Source of the DNA: Stenotrophomonas oahuensis
GTDB lineage: Bacteria; Pseudomonadota; Gammaproteobacteria; Xanthomonadales; Xanthomonadaceae
Assembly (NCBI RefSeq): GCF_031834595.1
Contig: NZ_CP115541.1
Location: forward strand, 1-64,000
Length of the DNA: 64,000 nt
Reading direction: 5' to 3'
Positions 43,583-53,297 of this stretch are shown one piece after another. Made by a program: the position numbers and the translations under genes. Each line of letters begins with the position of its first letter. Positions within the stretch are counted from its first letter, which is position 1. Below the pieces are notes generated by a model. That model made no database searches, was not told the origin of the DNA, and was given only the letters and a program-made list of their open reading frames with translations.

Positions 43583-44523
43583 CAGGTTCCTCCTTGTGGG
43601 GTGTGATACACCTTCTCACCGGCTTCTACGCGCAGATCCAGGCGGTTTTCCGCTGGCGTCAACGGGCAGGTCGCGAACGGAGTGAACGCGCACGGCGGGT
43701 TGTAGGCATGGTTGAAATCAATCACCACCTGGCCGTTGGCATCCGGCGCGGGCAGGTCCAGGTAGCGGCCGGCGGGATAGCTGCCATGGCCGCTGGTGCG
43801 GTCGCCGAAGATCACAAACAACTCGCGGCCGGGTTCACCCAGTGCCTCCAGCCGATACCGCGTGCCGTCTTTCTCGAACTCCAGCGCGCCGGCATTGGCC
43901 ATCTCGGTGGTAAGGCCGGTGATGTCGACGATGGGCAGGCGTTTACCCGCAGCGTGCGGCACGAAGCGTGCGGTGACTTTCCAGGCCGGACCACCATCCC
44001 AGTAGGTCAGCCCGGTGAAGCCGGTACGGGTGGCCGCATCGGCGTGCTTGACCCGCAGCGCGAAACGCTCGCCACGGTGGATCAGGCTGAGCTGACCACG
44101 GCCGTCGTCGAAGGCGATCTTGGTGGGCGTGGCGTCACGGTCGCTGAAAAAGCGGATCCGGCCGGTCACCGGCTCACCTTCCACGGTCATCGGCACACCG
44201 CGCTCGGGGGTGAAGGTCACGCTGTCACCGTTGCGCGCCACCATGCCCAGTTTGTCCGGCCCCACCGCCAGGCGGATACCGCTGCCGGGGCCGCTGCCGA
44301 TGTAGTGCGCCTTGTGCTCCAGCCAGTGCAGGCCGACCAGGCTGGTCCAGCCGTCGGGCGCGTTCAACTCGGTGTAGCGCTGCTGCCGCCATTGCTGCTG
44401 TTCGGCCGCGAAGGCCGGATCGACCGGTGCGACCACCAGTGCGGAGTCCTTCTCGCCACACGCAGCGAGGCCCAACACCAGCGCGGCCACCGCCATGCTG
44501 CGCCGCCAATGACGCGTCCCCAT
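43582..44523 (-). CDS. DUF1684 lipoprotein
   Basis: A 313-residue protein with lipobox LAAC (Cys22 in LGLAACGEK) and the DUF1684 pattern: APDGWTSLVGLHWLEHK, RFFSDRD, DFNHAYNPPCAFTPFATCPLTPAENRL at the end. Related proteins are annotated only as unknown. The start is the ATG at 44523, 31 bases after mutL, so it is likely part of the mutL transcript. Confidence 0.8.
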   Translation of the reverse strand: MGTRHWRRSMAVAALVLGLAACGEKDSALVVAPVDPAFAAEQQQWRQQRYTELNAPDGWTSLVGLHWLEHKAHYIGSGPGSGIRLAVGPDKLGMVARNGDSVTFTPERGVPMTVEGEPVTGRIRFFSDRDATPTKIAFDDGRGQLSLIHRGERFALRVKHADAATRTGFTGLTYWDGGPAWKVTARFVPHAAGKRLPIVDITGLTTEMANAGALEFEKDGTRYRLEALGEPGRELFVIFGDRTSGHGSYPAGRYLDLPAPDANGQVVIDFNHAYNPPCAFTPFATCPLTPAENRLDLRVEAGEKVYHTPQGGT

Positions 44524-44554
44524 CAAACGCTTCCCCTTCAAGTGGCTTTCCCCT

Positions 44555-46411
44555 TCAACGTCCACGCAGGAACCAGCGGTCGATCTCCGCCAGCGAAAAA
44601 CGCGCCCAGGTCGGTCGGCCGTGATTGCACTGGCCGGACCGCTCGGTGATTTCCATGTCGCGCAGCAATGCATTCATTTCCGGCACGGTGAGGCGTCGGT
44701 TGGCACGCACCGCACCGTGGCAGGCCATGGTCGACAGCAGCTCGTCGCGCGCACTGGCAATTCGCCGGCTTTGGCCGTGTTCGCGCAGGTCGGTCAGCAC
44801 ATCGCGCAGCAGGCCTTCGGGCTCGGCATTGGCGAGCAACGCAGGAATGCTGCGCACATGCAACGAGCCCGGACCGGAGCGGGTGATCTCAAACCCCAGC
44901 GCGGTCAGCGTTTCGGCTTCGCGCTCGGCGGTATCGGCATCGCGCTCGCCCACCGCGAGGGTGATCGGCACCAACAGCGGCTGCGCGTGCAGGCCGATGC
45001 CGTCGTGCGCGGTTTTCAGCCGTTCGTAGCCGATGCGTTCGTGCGCGGCATGCATGTCCACCACGATCAGCCCTTCGGCGTTCTCGGCCAGGATGTAGAT
45101 GCCATGCAACTGGGCAATGGCATAGCCGAGCGGCGGCACACCGCTGTCGGCCGAGGTGACCGGCAGGCCGTTCTCGCTGGGCATCGGCGGCAGCCCGGGG
45201 CTGTCGTTGCCTTCGGGGCGTGCATACAGCACGGCATACGCAGACGAGGCATCAGCCACGCGCAGCCCCAGCGGCGACTGTTGCGGTCGCCAGCCGCCCA
45301 TGCCACCACCTCCACCGCCGCCCGCCAGCGCATAGCCGCTGCCCGCTGCCGCATTGGCGTACGCCGGTGCGCCGGATTCGGCATGCGTTTCGCCGACGGC
45401 CGCGGTCGCGGTCATCCCGGCGCGGGTCTCGGCCAGGGCTTCCTTGAGCGTGCGGTAGACGAAGTCGTGAATCAGCCGCGAATCGCGGAAGCGCACCTCA
45501 TGTTTGGCCGGGTGCACGTTGACGTCGACGCGGGTCGGATCCAGTTCCAGGAACAGCACGTACGCCGGCTGACGACCATGAAACAGCACGTCGCCATAGG
45601 CCATTTTCACCGCATGGGCGACGCTGCGATCCCGCACGGCGCGGCCATTGACGTAGAAATACTGCTGATCTGTGCTGGCGCGCGAGTAATGCGGCTGGGC
45701 AATCCAGCCGTGCAGGCGCAGGCCGGCACCGGTGTGATCGACGCGCAGCGCCTGGGCGGCGAAATCATCGCCCAGGGTTTCGCCGAGGCGGGCATCCGAA
45801 TACAGGTCGCCCGGCTTGTAGCGTCGCGAAGGCTTGCCGTTGTGCGAGACGCGCAGTTCGACATCGGGGCGGGCCAGCGCCAGCGAGCGCAGCCATTCTT
45901 CAATGTGGCCCAGTTCGGTACGTTCGGCGCGCAGGAATTTGCGTCGCGCGGGCACGTTGTAGAACAGTTCGCGCACTTCGACGGTGGTGCCCGGCGCATG
46001 CGCGCGCGGGGTGACCTGACCGACCTTGCCGCCTTCGATCTGCAGGGCGGAGCCATGTTCGTCGTGGGCGCGGCGCGAAGCCAGGGTGAAGCGGCTGACC
46101 GAGGCAATGGACGGCAGCGCTTCGCCACGGAAGCCGAGCGTGGCCACGGCTTCCAGGTCGTCCAGGCTGGCGATCTTGCTGGTGGCATGCCGCGACACTG
46201 CCAATGGCAGCTCCTCGGGTGCGATGCCGCCGCCGTCGTCGCGGATGCGGATCAGGCGCACACCGCCTTCTTCCAGGTCGATATCCACACGGGTAGCCCC
46301 GGCATCCAGCGCGTTCTCCACCAGTTCCTTGACCACGGACGCAGGCCGTTCCACGACCTCGCCGGCGGCGATCTGGTTGATGAGGATTTCGGGTAACTGA
46401 CGGATGCTCAT
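44555..46411 (-). CDS. mutL: MutL, DNA mismatch repair
   Basis: A 618-residue GHKL ATPase. ATP motifs [11 protein letters not shown] (29-39), RDDGGGIAP, and GFRGEALPS (93-101). The linker (340-430) is low in complexity. The C-terminal domain carries the nicking-endonuclease motif as D452-MHA-x2-E458-x4-E463, with ACHGAVRA and CNHGRPT, so unlike E. coli MutL it is likely an endonuclease. The start is the ATG at 46411. TATCAT ends six bases before it, so the mRNA may be leaderless. Repeat island R4 separates it from amiC. Confidence 0.95.
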   Translation of the reverse strand: MSIRQLPEILINQIAAGEVVERPASVVKELVENALDAGATRVDIDLEEGGVRLIRIRDDGGGIAPEELPLAVSRHATSKIASLDDLEAVATLGFRGEALPSIASVSRFTLASRRAHDEHGSALQIEGGKVGQVTPRAHAPGTTVEVRELFYNVPARRKFLRAERTELGHIEEWLRSLALARPDVELRVSHNGKPSRRYKPGDLYSDARLGETLGDDFAAQALRVDHTGAGLRLHGWIAQPHYSRASTDQQYFYVNGRAVRDRSVAHAVKMAYGDVLFHGRQPAYVLFLELDPTRVDVNVHPAKHEVRFRDSRLIHDFVYRTLKEALAETRAGMTATAAVGETHAESGAPAYANAAAGSGYALAGGGGGGGMGGWRPQQSPLGLRVADASSAYAVLYARPEGNDSPGLPPMPSENGLPVTSADSGVPPLGYAIAQLHGIYILAENAEGLIVVDMHAAHERIGYERLKTAHDGIGLHAQPLLVPITLAVGERDADTAEREAETLTALGFEITRSGPGSLHVRSIPALLANAEPEGLLRDVLTDLREHGQSRRIASARDELLSTMACHGAVRANRRLTVPEMNALLRDMEITERSGQCNHGRPTWARFSLAEIDRWFLRGR

Positions 46412-46500
46412 GGTGTGATGATAGCGAAATGTAGAGCCGGGCTTGCCCGGCTGCTGTTGGTTTTTGGCGAACAGCCGGTGGTCCATCGGTTTCCGTGTTT

Positions 46501-46606
46501 GGGCGTACCGGGGTGGGTTTGCGGGACACGCCGTGAATACATCCCTGTAGGCTCGTCAAAAACATCCATGTTTTTGACGGTCCCGCAAACCCACCCCGGC
46601 ACGCCC
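46501..46606. repeat. Type-a nested palindrome in R4
   Basis: Outer arms 46501-46527 and 46580-46606 pair at 26 of 27 positions. The inner hairpin (46554-46579) has CGTCAAAAACAT and ATGTTTTTGACG around CC. Linker on the left side only. Confidence 0.85.
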
Positions 46607-46791
46607 CAGACAGTGGGCCGGTGGCCATGGAAGATCAAAAGCCATGACAGGCCCTGATGGAACCGGAAATGCCCCGGTGGGATCGGTCGACAGACGATCG
46701 CCGTGAAATCCCCAACATCCGGTAACGCATGACCCCGGAACGACACCGCCGTTGCTGTGGCATTTCCCGTGGCCACCGACACACTGTCGAT

Positions 46792-46896
46792 GGCGGCTCG
46801 GGGTGGGCTGGAGGGGGCGTGAGCCGCATGGATGCGGCGACCGAGCTTACAGGGACGTACTTGCAGCGTCCCCCGGAACGCCCATCCCGAGCCGCC
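46792..46896. repeat. Type-b nested palindrome in R4
   Basis: Outer arms GGCGGCTCGGGGTGGGC (46792-46808) and GCCCATCCCGAGCCGCC (46880-46896). Inner GCCGCAT-GG-ATGCGGC at 46823-46838. The copy in R1 (181-285) differs by G and T where this one has C and G. Confidence 0.75.
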
Positions 46897-47030
46897 AAAC
46901 CAGGGAACCGGTGACCATGGGCTGTTCGCCAAAAACCAACAGCAGCCGGGCAAACCCGGCTCTACGTACGCCATGCAATCACGTTGCACAGTGCGTGCAA
47001 TTGCAGAGAGGATGATGCCCCGCAGAGCTC

Positions 47031-48608
47031 TTACTTGCTGCCGCCGGCGACGGTGCTGGCGGCGTCGATTTCGGCCTGGGCGCGGGCGGCGTACAGGGTG
47101 CCCGGCGGGGGCTGGCGGCTGAAGAAGGTGTGTACACCGTCAAGCACGGCACCCGCCAGCTGGCGCTGGTAGGCCGGGTCCATCAGGCGGCGTTCTTCAT
47201 CCGGGTTGGAGATGAAGGCGGTTTCCACCAGCATTGCCGGCATGTCCGACGTGCGCAGCACGGCGAAGTTGGCGCGCTCGATGTTCGGCTTGTGGTTCTT
47301 GCCGATGCGCTTGAGACCGCCCAGCACATGGCCGGCCGCGTCTTCCGAGGCCTTCATGTAGCCGCTCTGGGCCAGATCCAGCAGCACATTGGCCAGTGTG
47401 CCTTCGGTCTGCTGCAGGCGAACGCCGCCTACCAGATCGGCCGCGTTTTCCTTGTCGGCCAGCCAGCGCGCACGCTGCGACGACGCGCCCTTGGTCGAGA
47501 GCACGTATACCGAGGAGCCCTTGGCCGCGCGATTTTCCGCCGCATCGGCGTGGATCGAGATGAAGATGTCGGCCTTCGCCGAACGCGCCTTCTGCGCGCG
47601 CATCGGCAGCGGAATGAACACGTCGCTGTCGCGGGTGAGGTAGGCCTTCAGGCCCGGCGTGGCATTGACCTGCCGCGCCAGCTCACGTGCCACCGCCAGG
47701 GTGATGTCTTTTTCGCGCTTGCCGGTCGGGCCGACCGCGCCGGGATCCTGGCCGCCATGGCCCGGGTCGATCGCCACGACCAGCGGGCGCATGCCCGCCT
47801 GCATTTTGATCCGCGAGGCGTCGCTGGGCATCACCGGGCGCGGTGCCTGCACCGGGACCACCGGTGTGGGTGCCGGAGCCGGTGCCACCGCGGCAGTCGG
47901 CTGGCCGGCCAGAATGGCCGCCGGCGACATCGCATTGCTGGCCGCGTTGGCGGTGCTGGCCGACGTCACTGTGCCAGTGGCCGTCGGTGCGGCAGGAGCC
48001 GGCACCGGAGCCGCTGCACCGGCGCTCGCCTGCTGACGTGCGTTGGCCGTGAGGAGCGCGGTCGCACGCGCGGCTTCGTCTCGAGCCTGCGCGGCTTCGG
48101 CCGGCGTCGGGCCGGCAGTCTGTGCAGTCGCGACCGGCGTGGCCGCAACAGGTGCAGGCGCTGCAGCGGTGACCGGCAGCTTGGCCGCGGGTGCCGCCGC
48201 CACGCTGGACGGCGCATCGCCCGGCCACTCGATCACCAGCCGGGACTCATCGCCCTGCTTGAGCATCTGCGGCTTGAACGGCGCGACCGACTCGGCCAGA
48301 TCGAATACCACCCGGAACGTGCCCGGCACCGGCTGACCGGTGCGCACGGCGGTGACCACGCCGGTGGGCGTGGGCAGCTTCAGGTTGCGGATGGCACTGG
48401 AGTCCGGGAAGTCCACCACCAGGCGGTTCGGGCCGGACAACGAAAGGGTCTTGTAACCGCCACTGCCGGCCAGCGCGATCTCCGCGCGGGTACCGGTGGC
48501 ACCGGTCTGCAGGGCCACCTGGCGGACTTCACCGGCCCACGCAGCCGCGCTCGCCAGACAGAGTCCGACGGCTGCAACGATGGCGGTGAGCGATTTCCCC
48601 ATTGGCAT
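47031..48608 (-). CDS. amiC: N-acetylmuramoyl-L-alanine amidase with AMIN domain
   Basis: Periplasmic cell-division amidase of about 525 residues. Signal peptide (AAAWA, about 24), AMIN domain (25-125) that binds the septum, a long Ala/Pro/Thr linker to about 265, then an Amidase_3 domain with zinc residues in IDPGHGGQDPGAVG, IHADA and VETAFISNPDEE. It cuts the stem peptide from MurNAc. Start is uncertain: I use MPMGKS at 48608. In the order nnrD-tsaE-amiC-mutL, as in E. coli (amiB). Confidence 0.9.
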   Translation of the reverse strand: MPMGKSLTAIVAAVGLCLASAAAWAGEVRQVALQTGATGTRAEIALAGSGGYKTLSLSGPNRLVVDFPDSSAIRNLKLPTPTGVVTAVRTGQPVPGTFRVVFDLAESVAPFKPQMLKQGDESRLVIEWPGDAPSSVAAAPAAKLPVTAAAPAPVAATPVATAQTAGPTPAEAAQARDEAARATALLTANARQQASAGAAAPVPAPAAPTATGTVTSASTANAASNAMSPAAILAGQPTAAVAPAPAPTPVVPVQAPRPVMPSDASRIKMQAGMRPLVVAIDPGHGGQDPGAVGPTGKREKDITLAVARELARQVNATPGLKAYLTRDSDVFIPLPMRAQKARSAKADIFISIHADAAENRAAKGSSVYVLSTKGASSQRARWLADKENAADLVGGVRLQQTEGTLANVLLDLAQSGYMKASEDAAGHVLGGLKRIGKNHKPNIERANFAVLRTSDMPAMLVETAFISNPDEERRLMDPAYQRQLAGAVLDGVHTFFSRQPPPGTLYAARAQAEIDAASTVAGGSK

Positions 48609-48690
48609 GGATGGGGATTCAATCACCGCGCTGAATGAAAAGCAACTCCTTTTTCCTTAATAATCCGTAACCTGGGGGTATTTCCTCCTG

Positions 48691-49173
48691 TCAGCCGACA
48701 GAAAGGGGGCGCAAGTCGCCTCCTTCACGCAGCCGCTGAACCCATTCAGCACCGGCGTCGCTCACGCTGGTGAGACTGGCACGACGTCCATTGGCGTCAA
48801 TCTCCAGCGCCACGATCAGGTCGGTCGGCGGCAGTGCCCCCGCACCGCGCTCGGGCCATTCCACCAGCCACAGCGACGCACTGCCCTCGTCCAGGCCCAG
48901 GAACTCCAGCTCGTCGGCCTGGCCGATGCGGTACAGGTCCAGGTGCCAGGCTTCACTGCCGTCGGCCAGCGGATAGCGCTCCACCAATGTATAGGTCGGG
49001 CTGCGGATCGCGCCCTGCACGCCCAGCGCGCGCAGCAGCGCACGGGCCAGGGTCGACTTGCCCGCGCCAAGGTCACCGCGCAGCTGCATCACCGCCTGCG
49101 GCGGCCGGGTCGCTGCCAGTTGTGCGCCCAGGCGGTCGGTGTCGTCGGCCGTGGCCAGGAAGAAGTCGGTCAT
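48691..49173 (-). CDS. tsaE: TsaE, tRNA threonylcarbamoyladenosine ATPase
   Basis: A 160-residue P-loop protein (GDLGAGKST) needed with TsaB/TsaD to make t6A on tRNA. SPTYTLVERYP and HLDLYRIG are the family motifs. Start at MTDFFLA (49173); GTG codons at 49182 and 49176 are alternatives and the first overlaps the nnrD stop. Between nnrD and amiC. Confidence 0.94.
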   Translation of the reverse strand: MTDFFLATADDTDRLGAQLAATRPPQAVMQLRGDLGAGKSTLARALLRALGVQGAIRSPTYTLVERYPLADGSEAWHLDLYRIGQADELEFLGLDEGSASLWLVEWPERGAGALPPTDLIVALEIDANGRRASLTSVSDAGAEWVQRLREGGDLRPLSVG

Positions 49174-49178
49174 CACGC

Positions 49179-50657
49179 TCACAGTTCAGGGTTGAGCCGG
49201 CGGCGCAGCGGCACCAGCAGATCGGTAGGAAGCAGGCCACGCTGGCCCTCGACGGCGGCGTCATCACCGGCCAGGCCGTGCAGCAGCGCACCGGCGCTGG
49301 CCGCATCGAACGCGCCCAGTCCCTGCGCACGCAGGGCGGCAATGATGCCGGTGAGCAGGTCGCCCATGCCACCCACCGCCATGCCGGGATTGCCCGCCGC
49401 GATCACGCGCGGACGGGCGTGCGGCGCGGCCACGACGGTACCCGCCCCTTTCAGCACCACCACGGCGTCATAGCGTTCAGCCAGATGCTGCGCAGCAGTG
49501 AAACGGTCGGCCTGCACCTGCGCCGTAGTGCATCCGAGCAGGCGCGCGGCCTCGCCCGGATGCGGGGTCAGCACTCCATCCGGCAGCGGCAGCGGATCTG
49601 CCGCGAGCAGGTTCAACGCGTCGGCGTCGACCACCAGCGGCAAGCCACTGGCGCGTGCCAGCCGCCAGCATTCGCGCGCCCAGTCGTCCTGACCAAGGCC
49701 CGGACCGACCGCGACAACCTTGGCGCGCGGCAGCAGCCGCTGCAGTTCGGCACTGTCCTGCACCGCGTGCGGCATGGCCTCGGGCAGGCGGCACAGCAGC
49801 GGGGCTACGTGCGGCGGCTGGGTGGCGACGCTGACCAGACCCGCCCCGCCACGCAGTGCGGCCTCGGCCGCCAGCATCACTGCCCCGCCACTGCCCAGAT
49901 TGCCGCCCACGCACAGCACGTGGCCGGATTCGCCTTTATGGGTGTTGACACGACGCGGTGGCAGCAGCGCCCGCAGCCGGTTCGCCTGCCAGAGATCGGC
50001 GCTGGGCGCGACGTCCGCCTCTGCGGCCGGCGGCAGCGTCAATGCCGCCAGCTGGCGTTCGCCGGTGTATTCCAGCGCATTGCCGGTGTAGAGGCCCTGG
50101 TGCGCGACGATGAACTGCAGCGTGCAGGCGGCACGGACCGCCGTGCCCGCCACCTGGCCGGTCTGCGCATCCACGCCGCTGGGTACATCCAGCGCCAGCA
50201 CCGGTGCCGTGGCGTGATTCATCGCCGTGATGACCCGTTCGGCCTCGCCAGCGGGTGCGCGGTTCAGGCCGATGCCGAACAGCCCGTCCACGACCACATC
50301 GGCGCACGGCAGCGCCTCTTCGAACACCGCGAGGCTGCCACCTGCCGCCGCGTACTGCGCACGCATGCGCTGCGACAACGTGCTCGGTGCGCCTTCGTCT
50401 GACAGGCGCAGCACCTGAACGCTGCGGCCGGCCTGCAGCGCCAACCGCGCCAGCACCAGGCCGTCGCCGCCGTTGTTGCCGGCCCCCACCAGCACGCACA
50501 CGCGCTGTGCCTGCGGCCAGCGCTGCAGCAGGCACTGCCAGGCGGCGGTGCCGGCCTGCTCCATCAGCGACGCACCGGCATCGCCCAGCGCCGTGCTGGC
50601 CTGGGCATCCAGCTGGCGCGCGGCGGCCACATCGAACAGTTCAGCAAGCTCGGACAT
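49179..50657 (-). CDS. nnrD: NnrD, NAD(P)H-hydrate repair enzyme
   Basis: Two enzymes in one chain of 492 residues. The N-terminal epimerase (YjeF_N, GAGNNGGDGLVLARL, VDGLFGIGLNR) interconverts hydrate forms; the C-terminal dehydratase (VGPGLGQ, TPHPGEAARLLG, GNPGMAVGGMGDLLTG) removes water using ATP or ADP. First in the tsaE-amiC-mutL block. The start codon faces queG across 23 bases. Confidence 0.95.
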   Translation of the reverse strand: MSELAELFDVAAARQLDAQASTALGDAGASLMEQAGTAAWQCLLQRWPQAQRVCVLVGAGNNGGDGLVLARLALQAGRSVQVLRLSDEGAPSTLSQRMRAQYAAAGGSLAVFEEALPCADVVVDGLFGIGLNRAPAGEAERVITAMNHATAPVLALDVPSGVDAQTGQVAGTAVRAACTLQFIVAHQGLYTGNALEYTGERQLAALTLPPAAEADVAPSADLWQANRLRALLPPRRVNTHKGESGHVLCVGGNLGSGGAVMLAAEAALRGGAGLVSVATQPPHVAPLLCRLPEAMPHAVQDSAELQRLLPRAKVVAVGPGLGQDDWARECWRLARASGLPLVVDADALNLLAADPLPLPDGVLTPHPGEAARLLGCTTAQVQADRFTAAQHLAERYDAVVVLKGAGTVVAAPHARPRVIAAGNPGMAVGGMGDLLTGIIAALRAQGLGAFDAASAGALLHGLAGDDAAVEGQRGLLPTDLLVPLRRRLNPEL

Positions 50658-50665
50658 GCCGGGAT

Positions 50666-50673
50666 TCTATACT
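50666..50673. promoter_or_regulatory. Overlapping divergent -10 boxes, nnrD and queG
   Basis: In a 23-base gap, TATACT (50668-50673, plus strand) ends seven bases before the queG ATG. Its neighbour TATAGA (50671-50666, minus strand) ends eight bases before the nnrD ATG. No ribosome site fits either gene, so both may be leaderless. -35 boxes are poor. Confidence 0.4.
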
Positions 50674-50680
50674 TGTCACC

Positions 50681-51760
50681 ATGTCTGCCGTGCCCCTGCC
50701 CGCCCCCGTCCACCTGGCCCGTGCCGCCGAGCGCGTGCGGGCGCTGGCGCGCGAGCACGGCTTCCAGCGCTGCGGCATCGCCGGCATCGAGCTGGGCGAG
50801 GACGAAGCCCACCTGGCCGACTGGCTGGGCAAGGGCCTGTACGGCACGATGGACTGGATGGCGCGGCATGGCACCCTGCGCGCGCGCCCGGCCGAGTTGC
50901 TGCCGGGCACCGTGCGGGTCATCTCGGTGGGCATGGACTACAGCCACAAGGACGACACCAACGCCTGGGCGGCCTTGAACGACGGCGAGCGTGCCTATGT
51001 GGCGCGTTACGCGCTGGGCCGTGATTACCACAAGCTGATGCGCAACCGGCTGCAGAAGCTGGCCGACGCGCTGGCCGCCGAGATCGGCGCGTTCGGCTAC
51101 CGTGTGTTCGTCGATTCGGCTCCTGTGCTGGAACGGGCCCTGGCGCGCAATGCCGGGCTGGGCTGGATCGGCAAGCACACCTGCCTGATCGACAAGCAGG
51201 GCGGCTCCTGGTTCTTCATTGGAGAAATCTACATCGACCTGCCGCTGCCAGTGGATGCGCCGGCCAGCGCGCACTGCGGCAACTGCACGCGCTGCATCGA
51301 CATCTGCCCGACCCAGGCGATCATCGCGCCGCAGCGGCTGGATGCGCGGCGCTGCATTTCCTACCTGACCATCGAGCACGACGGGGCGATTCCTGAAGAG
51401 CTGCGCCCGTTGATCGGCAACCGCATCTACGGCTGCGACGACTGCCAGCTGATCTGTCCCTGGAACAAGTTTGCCAAGCGCACGGATGAGGCCGACTTCC
51501 GCGCCCGCAACCAGCTCGACACCGCGTCGCTGGCGCAGTTGTTCGCCTGGGAAGAAGACGAGTTCCTGCGCCGCACGGAAGGCAGCCCGATCCGTCGCAG
51601 CGGCCACGAACGCTGGCTGCGCAACATCGCGGTGGCGCTGGGCAATGCGCCGGGCACCGCAGAGACGCTGGCTGCATTGCAGTCACGCGTGGATCACCCG
51701 TCCGACGTGGTGCGCGAGCACGTGCAGTGGGCACTGCACCGGCACAACGTGCGAACATGA
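50681..51760 (+). CDS. queG: QueG, epoxyqueuosine reductase
   Basis: Cobalamin-dependent iron-sulfur enzyme (359 residues) for the last step of queuosine. Two [4Fe-4S] sites: [16 protein letters not shown] and [20 protein letters not shown]-like C-terminal part ([19 protein letters not shown]) contacts tRNA. The ATG at 50681 overlaps nothing; the xseA ATG sits in its stop (ATGA). Confidence 0.95.
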   Translation: MSAVPLPAPVHLARAAERVRALAREHGFQRCGIAGIELGEDEAHLADWLGKGLYGTMDWMARHGTLRARPAELLPGTVRVISVGMDYSHKDDTNAWAALNDGERAYVARYALGRDYHKLMRNRLQKLADALAAEIGAFGYRVFVDSAPVLERALARNAGLGWIGKHTCLIDKQGGSWFFIGEIYIDLPLPVDAPASAHCGNCTRCIDICPTQAIIAPQRLDARRCISYLTIEHDGAIPEELRPLIGNRIYGCDDCQLICPWNKFAKRTDEADFRARNQLDTASLAQLFAWEEDEFLRRTEGSPIRRSGHERWLRNIAVALGNAPGTAETLAALQSRVDHPSDVVREHVQWALHRHNVRT

Positions 51761-53103
51761 CCGGCATGGAACGCACTGCACAGATTCTCACCCCCAGCCA
51801 GCTCAACGCGCTTGCCCGTGACCTGCTGGAAGGCAGCTTTCCCTCGGTGTGGGTGGAAGCTGAACTGGGCAACGTGACCCGCCCGGCCTCCGGGCATATG
51901 TACTTCACCCTGAAGGATGCACGCGCGCAGATCCGCGCGGCGCTGTTCAAGCCCAAGAGCCAGTGGCTGAAGTTCGTGCCGCGCGAGGGCATGCGCGTGC
52001 TGGCGCGTGGCCGGCTGACCCTGTACGACGCACGCGGCGAGTACCAGATGGTGCTCGACCACATGGAGGAAGCCGGCGAAGGTGCACTGCGCCGCGCGTA
52101 TGAGCAGCTCAAGGCACGACTGGAAGCCGAGGGTCTGTTCGCGCCGGAACGCAAGCGCCCCCTGCCCGCCCACGTGCAGCGCCTCGCGGTGATCACCTCG
52201 CCGACCGGTGCGGCGGTGCGCGACGTGCTGAGCGTGCTGGCCCGCCGCTTCCCGCTGCTGGAAGTGGACCTGTTGCCCAGCCTGGTGCAGGGCGACAGTG
52301 CGGCGGCACAGATCACCGCGCTGCTGCGCGCGGCCGATGCCAGCGCGCGCTATGACGTGATTCTGCTCACCCGTGGCGGCGGTTCGCTGGAAGACCTGTG
52401 GGCCTTCAATGACGAACAGCTGGCCCGCGCGATTGCGGCCAGCCAGACACCGGTGGTGTCGGCGGTTGGCCACGAGACCGACTTCAGCCTGTCCGATTTT
52501 GCTGCGGACCTGCGCGCGCCCACGCCTTCTGTCGCCGCCGAACTGCTGGTGCCCGACCAGCGCGACCTGCTGCTGCGGCTGCGCCGGGATGCGGCGCGGA
52601 TGGTGCAACTGCAACGCCATGCAATGAGCCAGGCCACGCAGCGCGCTGACCGTGCGTTGCTGCGCTTGAACGCGCAGAGTCCGCAGAACCGGCTGCAGTT
52701 GCTGCAACGCCGGCAGCAGGATCTGGCGCGGCGACTGGCTTCGGTGTGGCAGCAGCAGCTGGAACGTCGGCGTGCGCGCCTGCGGCATGCCGACATCGTG
52801 CTGCGCAACAACGCGCCGCAACGGCGGCTGGAGGCGCTGCGCGAACGGCTCGTCCGGTTGCTGCCGCGCGTGGACACCGCGATGGCGCGGCAGTTGCAGC
52901 GTGATCAGTTGCGCCTGCGTGGGCTGGCGCGCTCGATGGAGGCGGTGAGCCCGCTGGCGACGGTGAGCCGTGGCTATTCGATTCTGACCCGTGCGGACGA
53001 TGGGCGACTGGTGCGCTCGCCGTTGGATGTTGCGCCGGGGGATGCGCTGACCGCGCGGGTGAAGGACGGCGTGATTTCAGTGGTGGTCAAGGATCGCGAA
53101 TGA
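51757..53103 (+). CDS. xseA: Exodeoxyribonuclease VII large subunit
   Basis: A 448-residue nuclease subunit. The N-terminal OB fold ([28 protein letters not shown]) is followed by the catalytic domain ([53 protein letters not shown]) and coiled coil to about 390. It needs XseB, which is not in the window. Starts in the queG stop (ATGA). Confidence 0.95.
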   Translation: MTGMERTAQILTPSQLNALARDLLEGSFPSVWVEAELGNVTRPASGHMYFTLKDARAQIRAALFKPKSQWLKFVPREGMRVLARGRLTLYDARGEYQMVLDHMEEAGEGALRRAYEQLKARLEAEGLFAPERKRPLPAHVQRLAVITSPTGAAVRDVLSVLARRFPLLEVDLLPSLVQGDSAAAQITALLRAADASARYDVILLTRGGGSLEDLWAFNDEQLARAIAASQTPVVSAVGHETDFSLSDFAADLRAPTPSVAAELLVPDQRDLLLRLRRDAARMVQLQRHAMSQATQRADRALLRLNAQSPQNRLQLLQRRQQDLARRLASVWQQQLERRRARLRHADIVLRNNAPQRRLEALRERLVRLLPRVDTAMARQLQRDQLRLRGLARSMEAVSPLATVSRGYSILTRADDGRLVRSPLDVAPGDALTARVKDGVISVVVKDRE

Positions 53104-53168
53104 TCGCGGCGTGACATGGGCCACGCGTGACACGCATGGCGTGTTCGCGTCTCCGTTCGGCATGGCGT

Positions 53169-53276
53169 TGACACGCATGGCGTGTCACTACGCTGCGTTG
53201 GTCGATCGATGATGGGGTCGATCGATGACGGGTTGGTCGGGCGATGACGGGCGGAGGGACACGCCATGCGTGTCCA
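53169..53276. repeat. SMAG repeats between xseA and the M48 gene
   Basis: TTGACACGCATGGCGTGTCAC with CTAC at 53191, and GGGACACGCCATGCGTGTCC (53256-53275) with no GTAG. Between them is a stretch of GATCGATGA repeats (about 53200-53230). A degenerate copy lies at 53126-53145. Confidence 0.65.
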
Positions 53277-53297
53277 ACGGAACGTTTCACCGCCCGC

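Larger units (their letters stand above)
46431..46965. repeat. Composite repeat island R4 (535 bp)
   Basis: Flanked by GTAGAGCCGGGCTTGCCC (46431) and its complement ending CTCTAC (46965). Inside, left to right: type-a palindrome (46501-46606), the 60-bp module in reverse (46676-46734), type-b palindrome (46792-46896). This is the inverse order of R2, at exactly the same total length. It breaks the amiC-mutL neighbourhood and starts 20 bases upstream of the mutL start codon. Confidence 0.85.
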
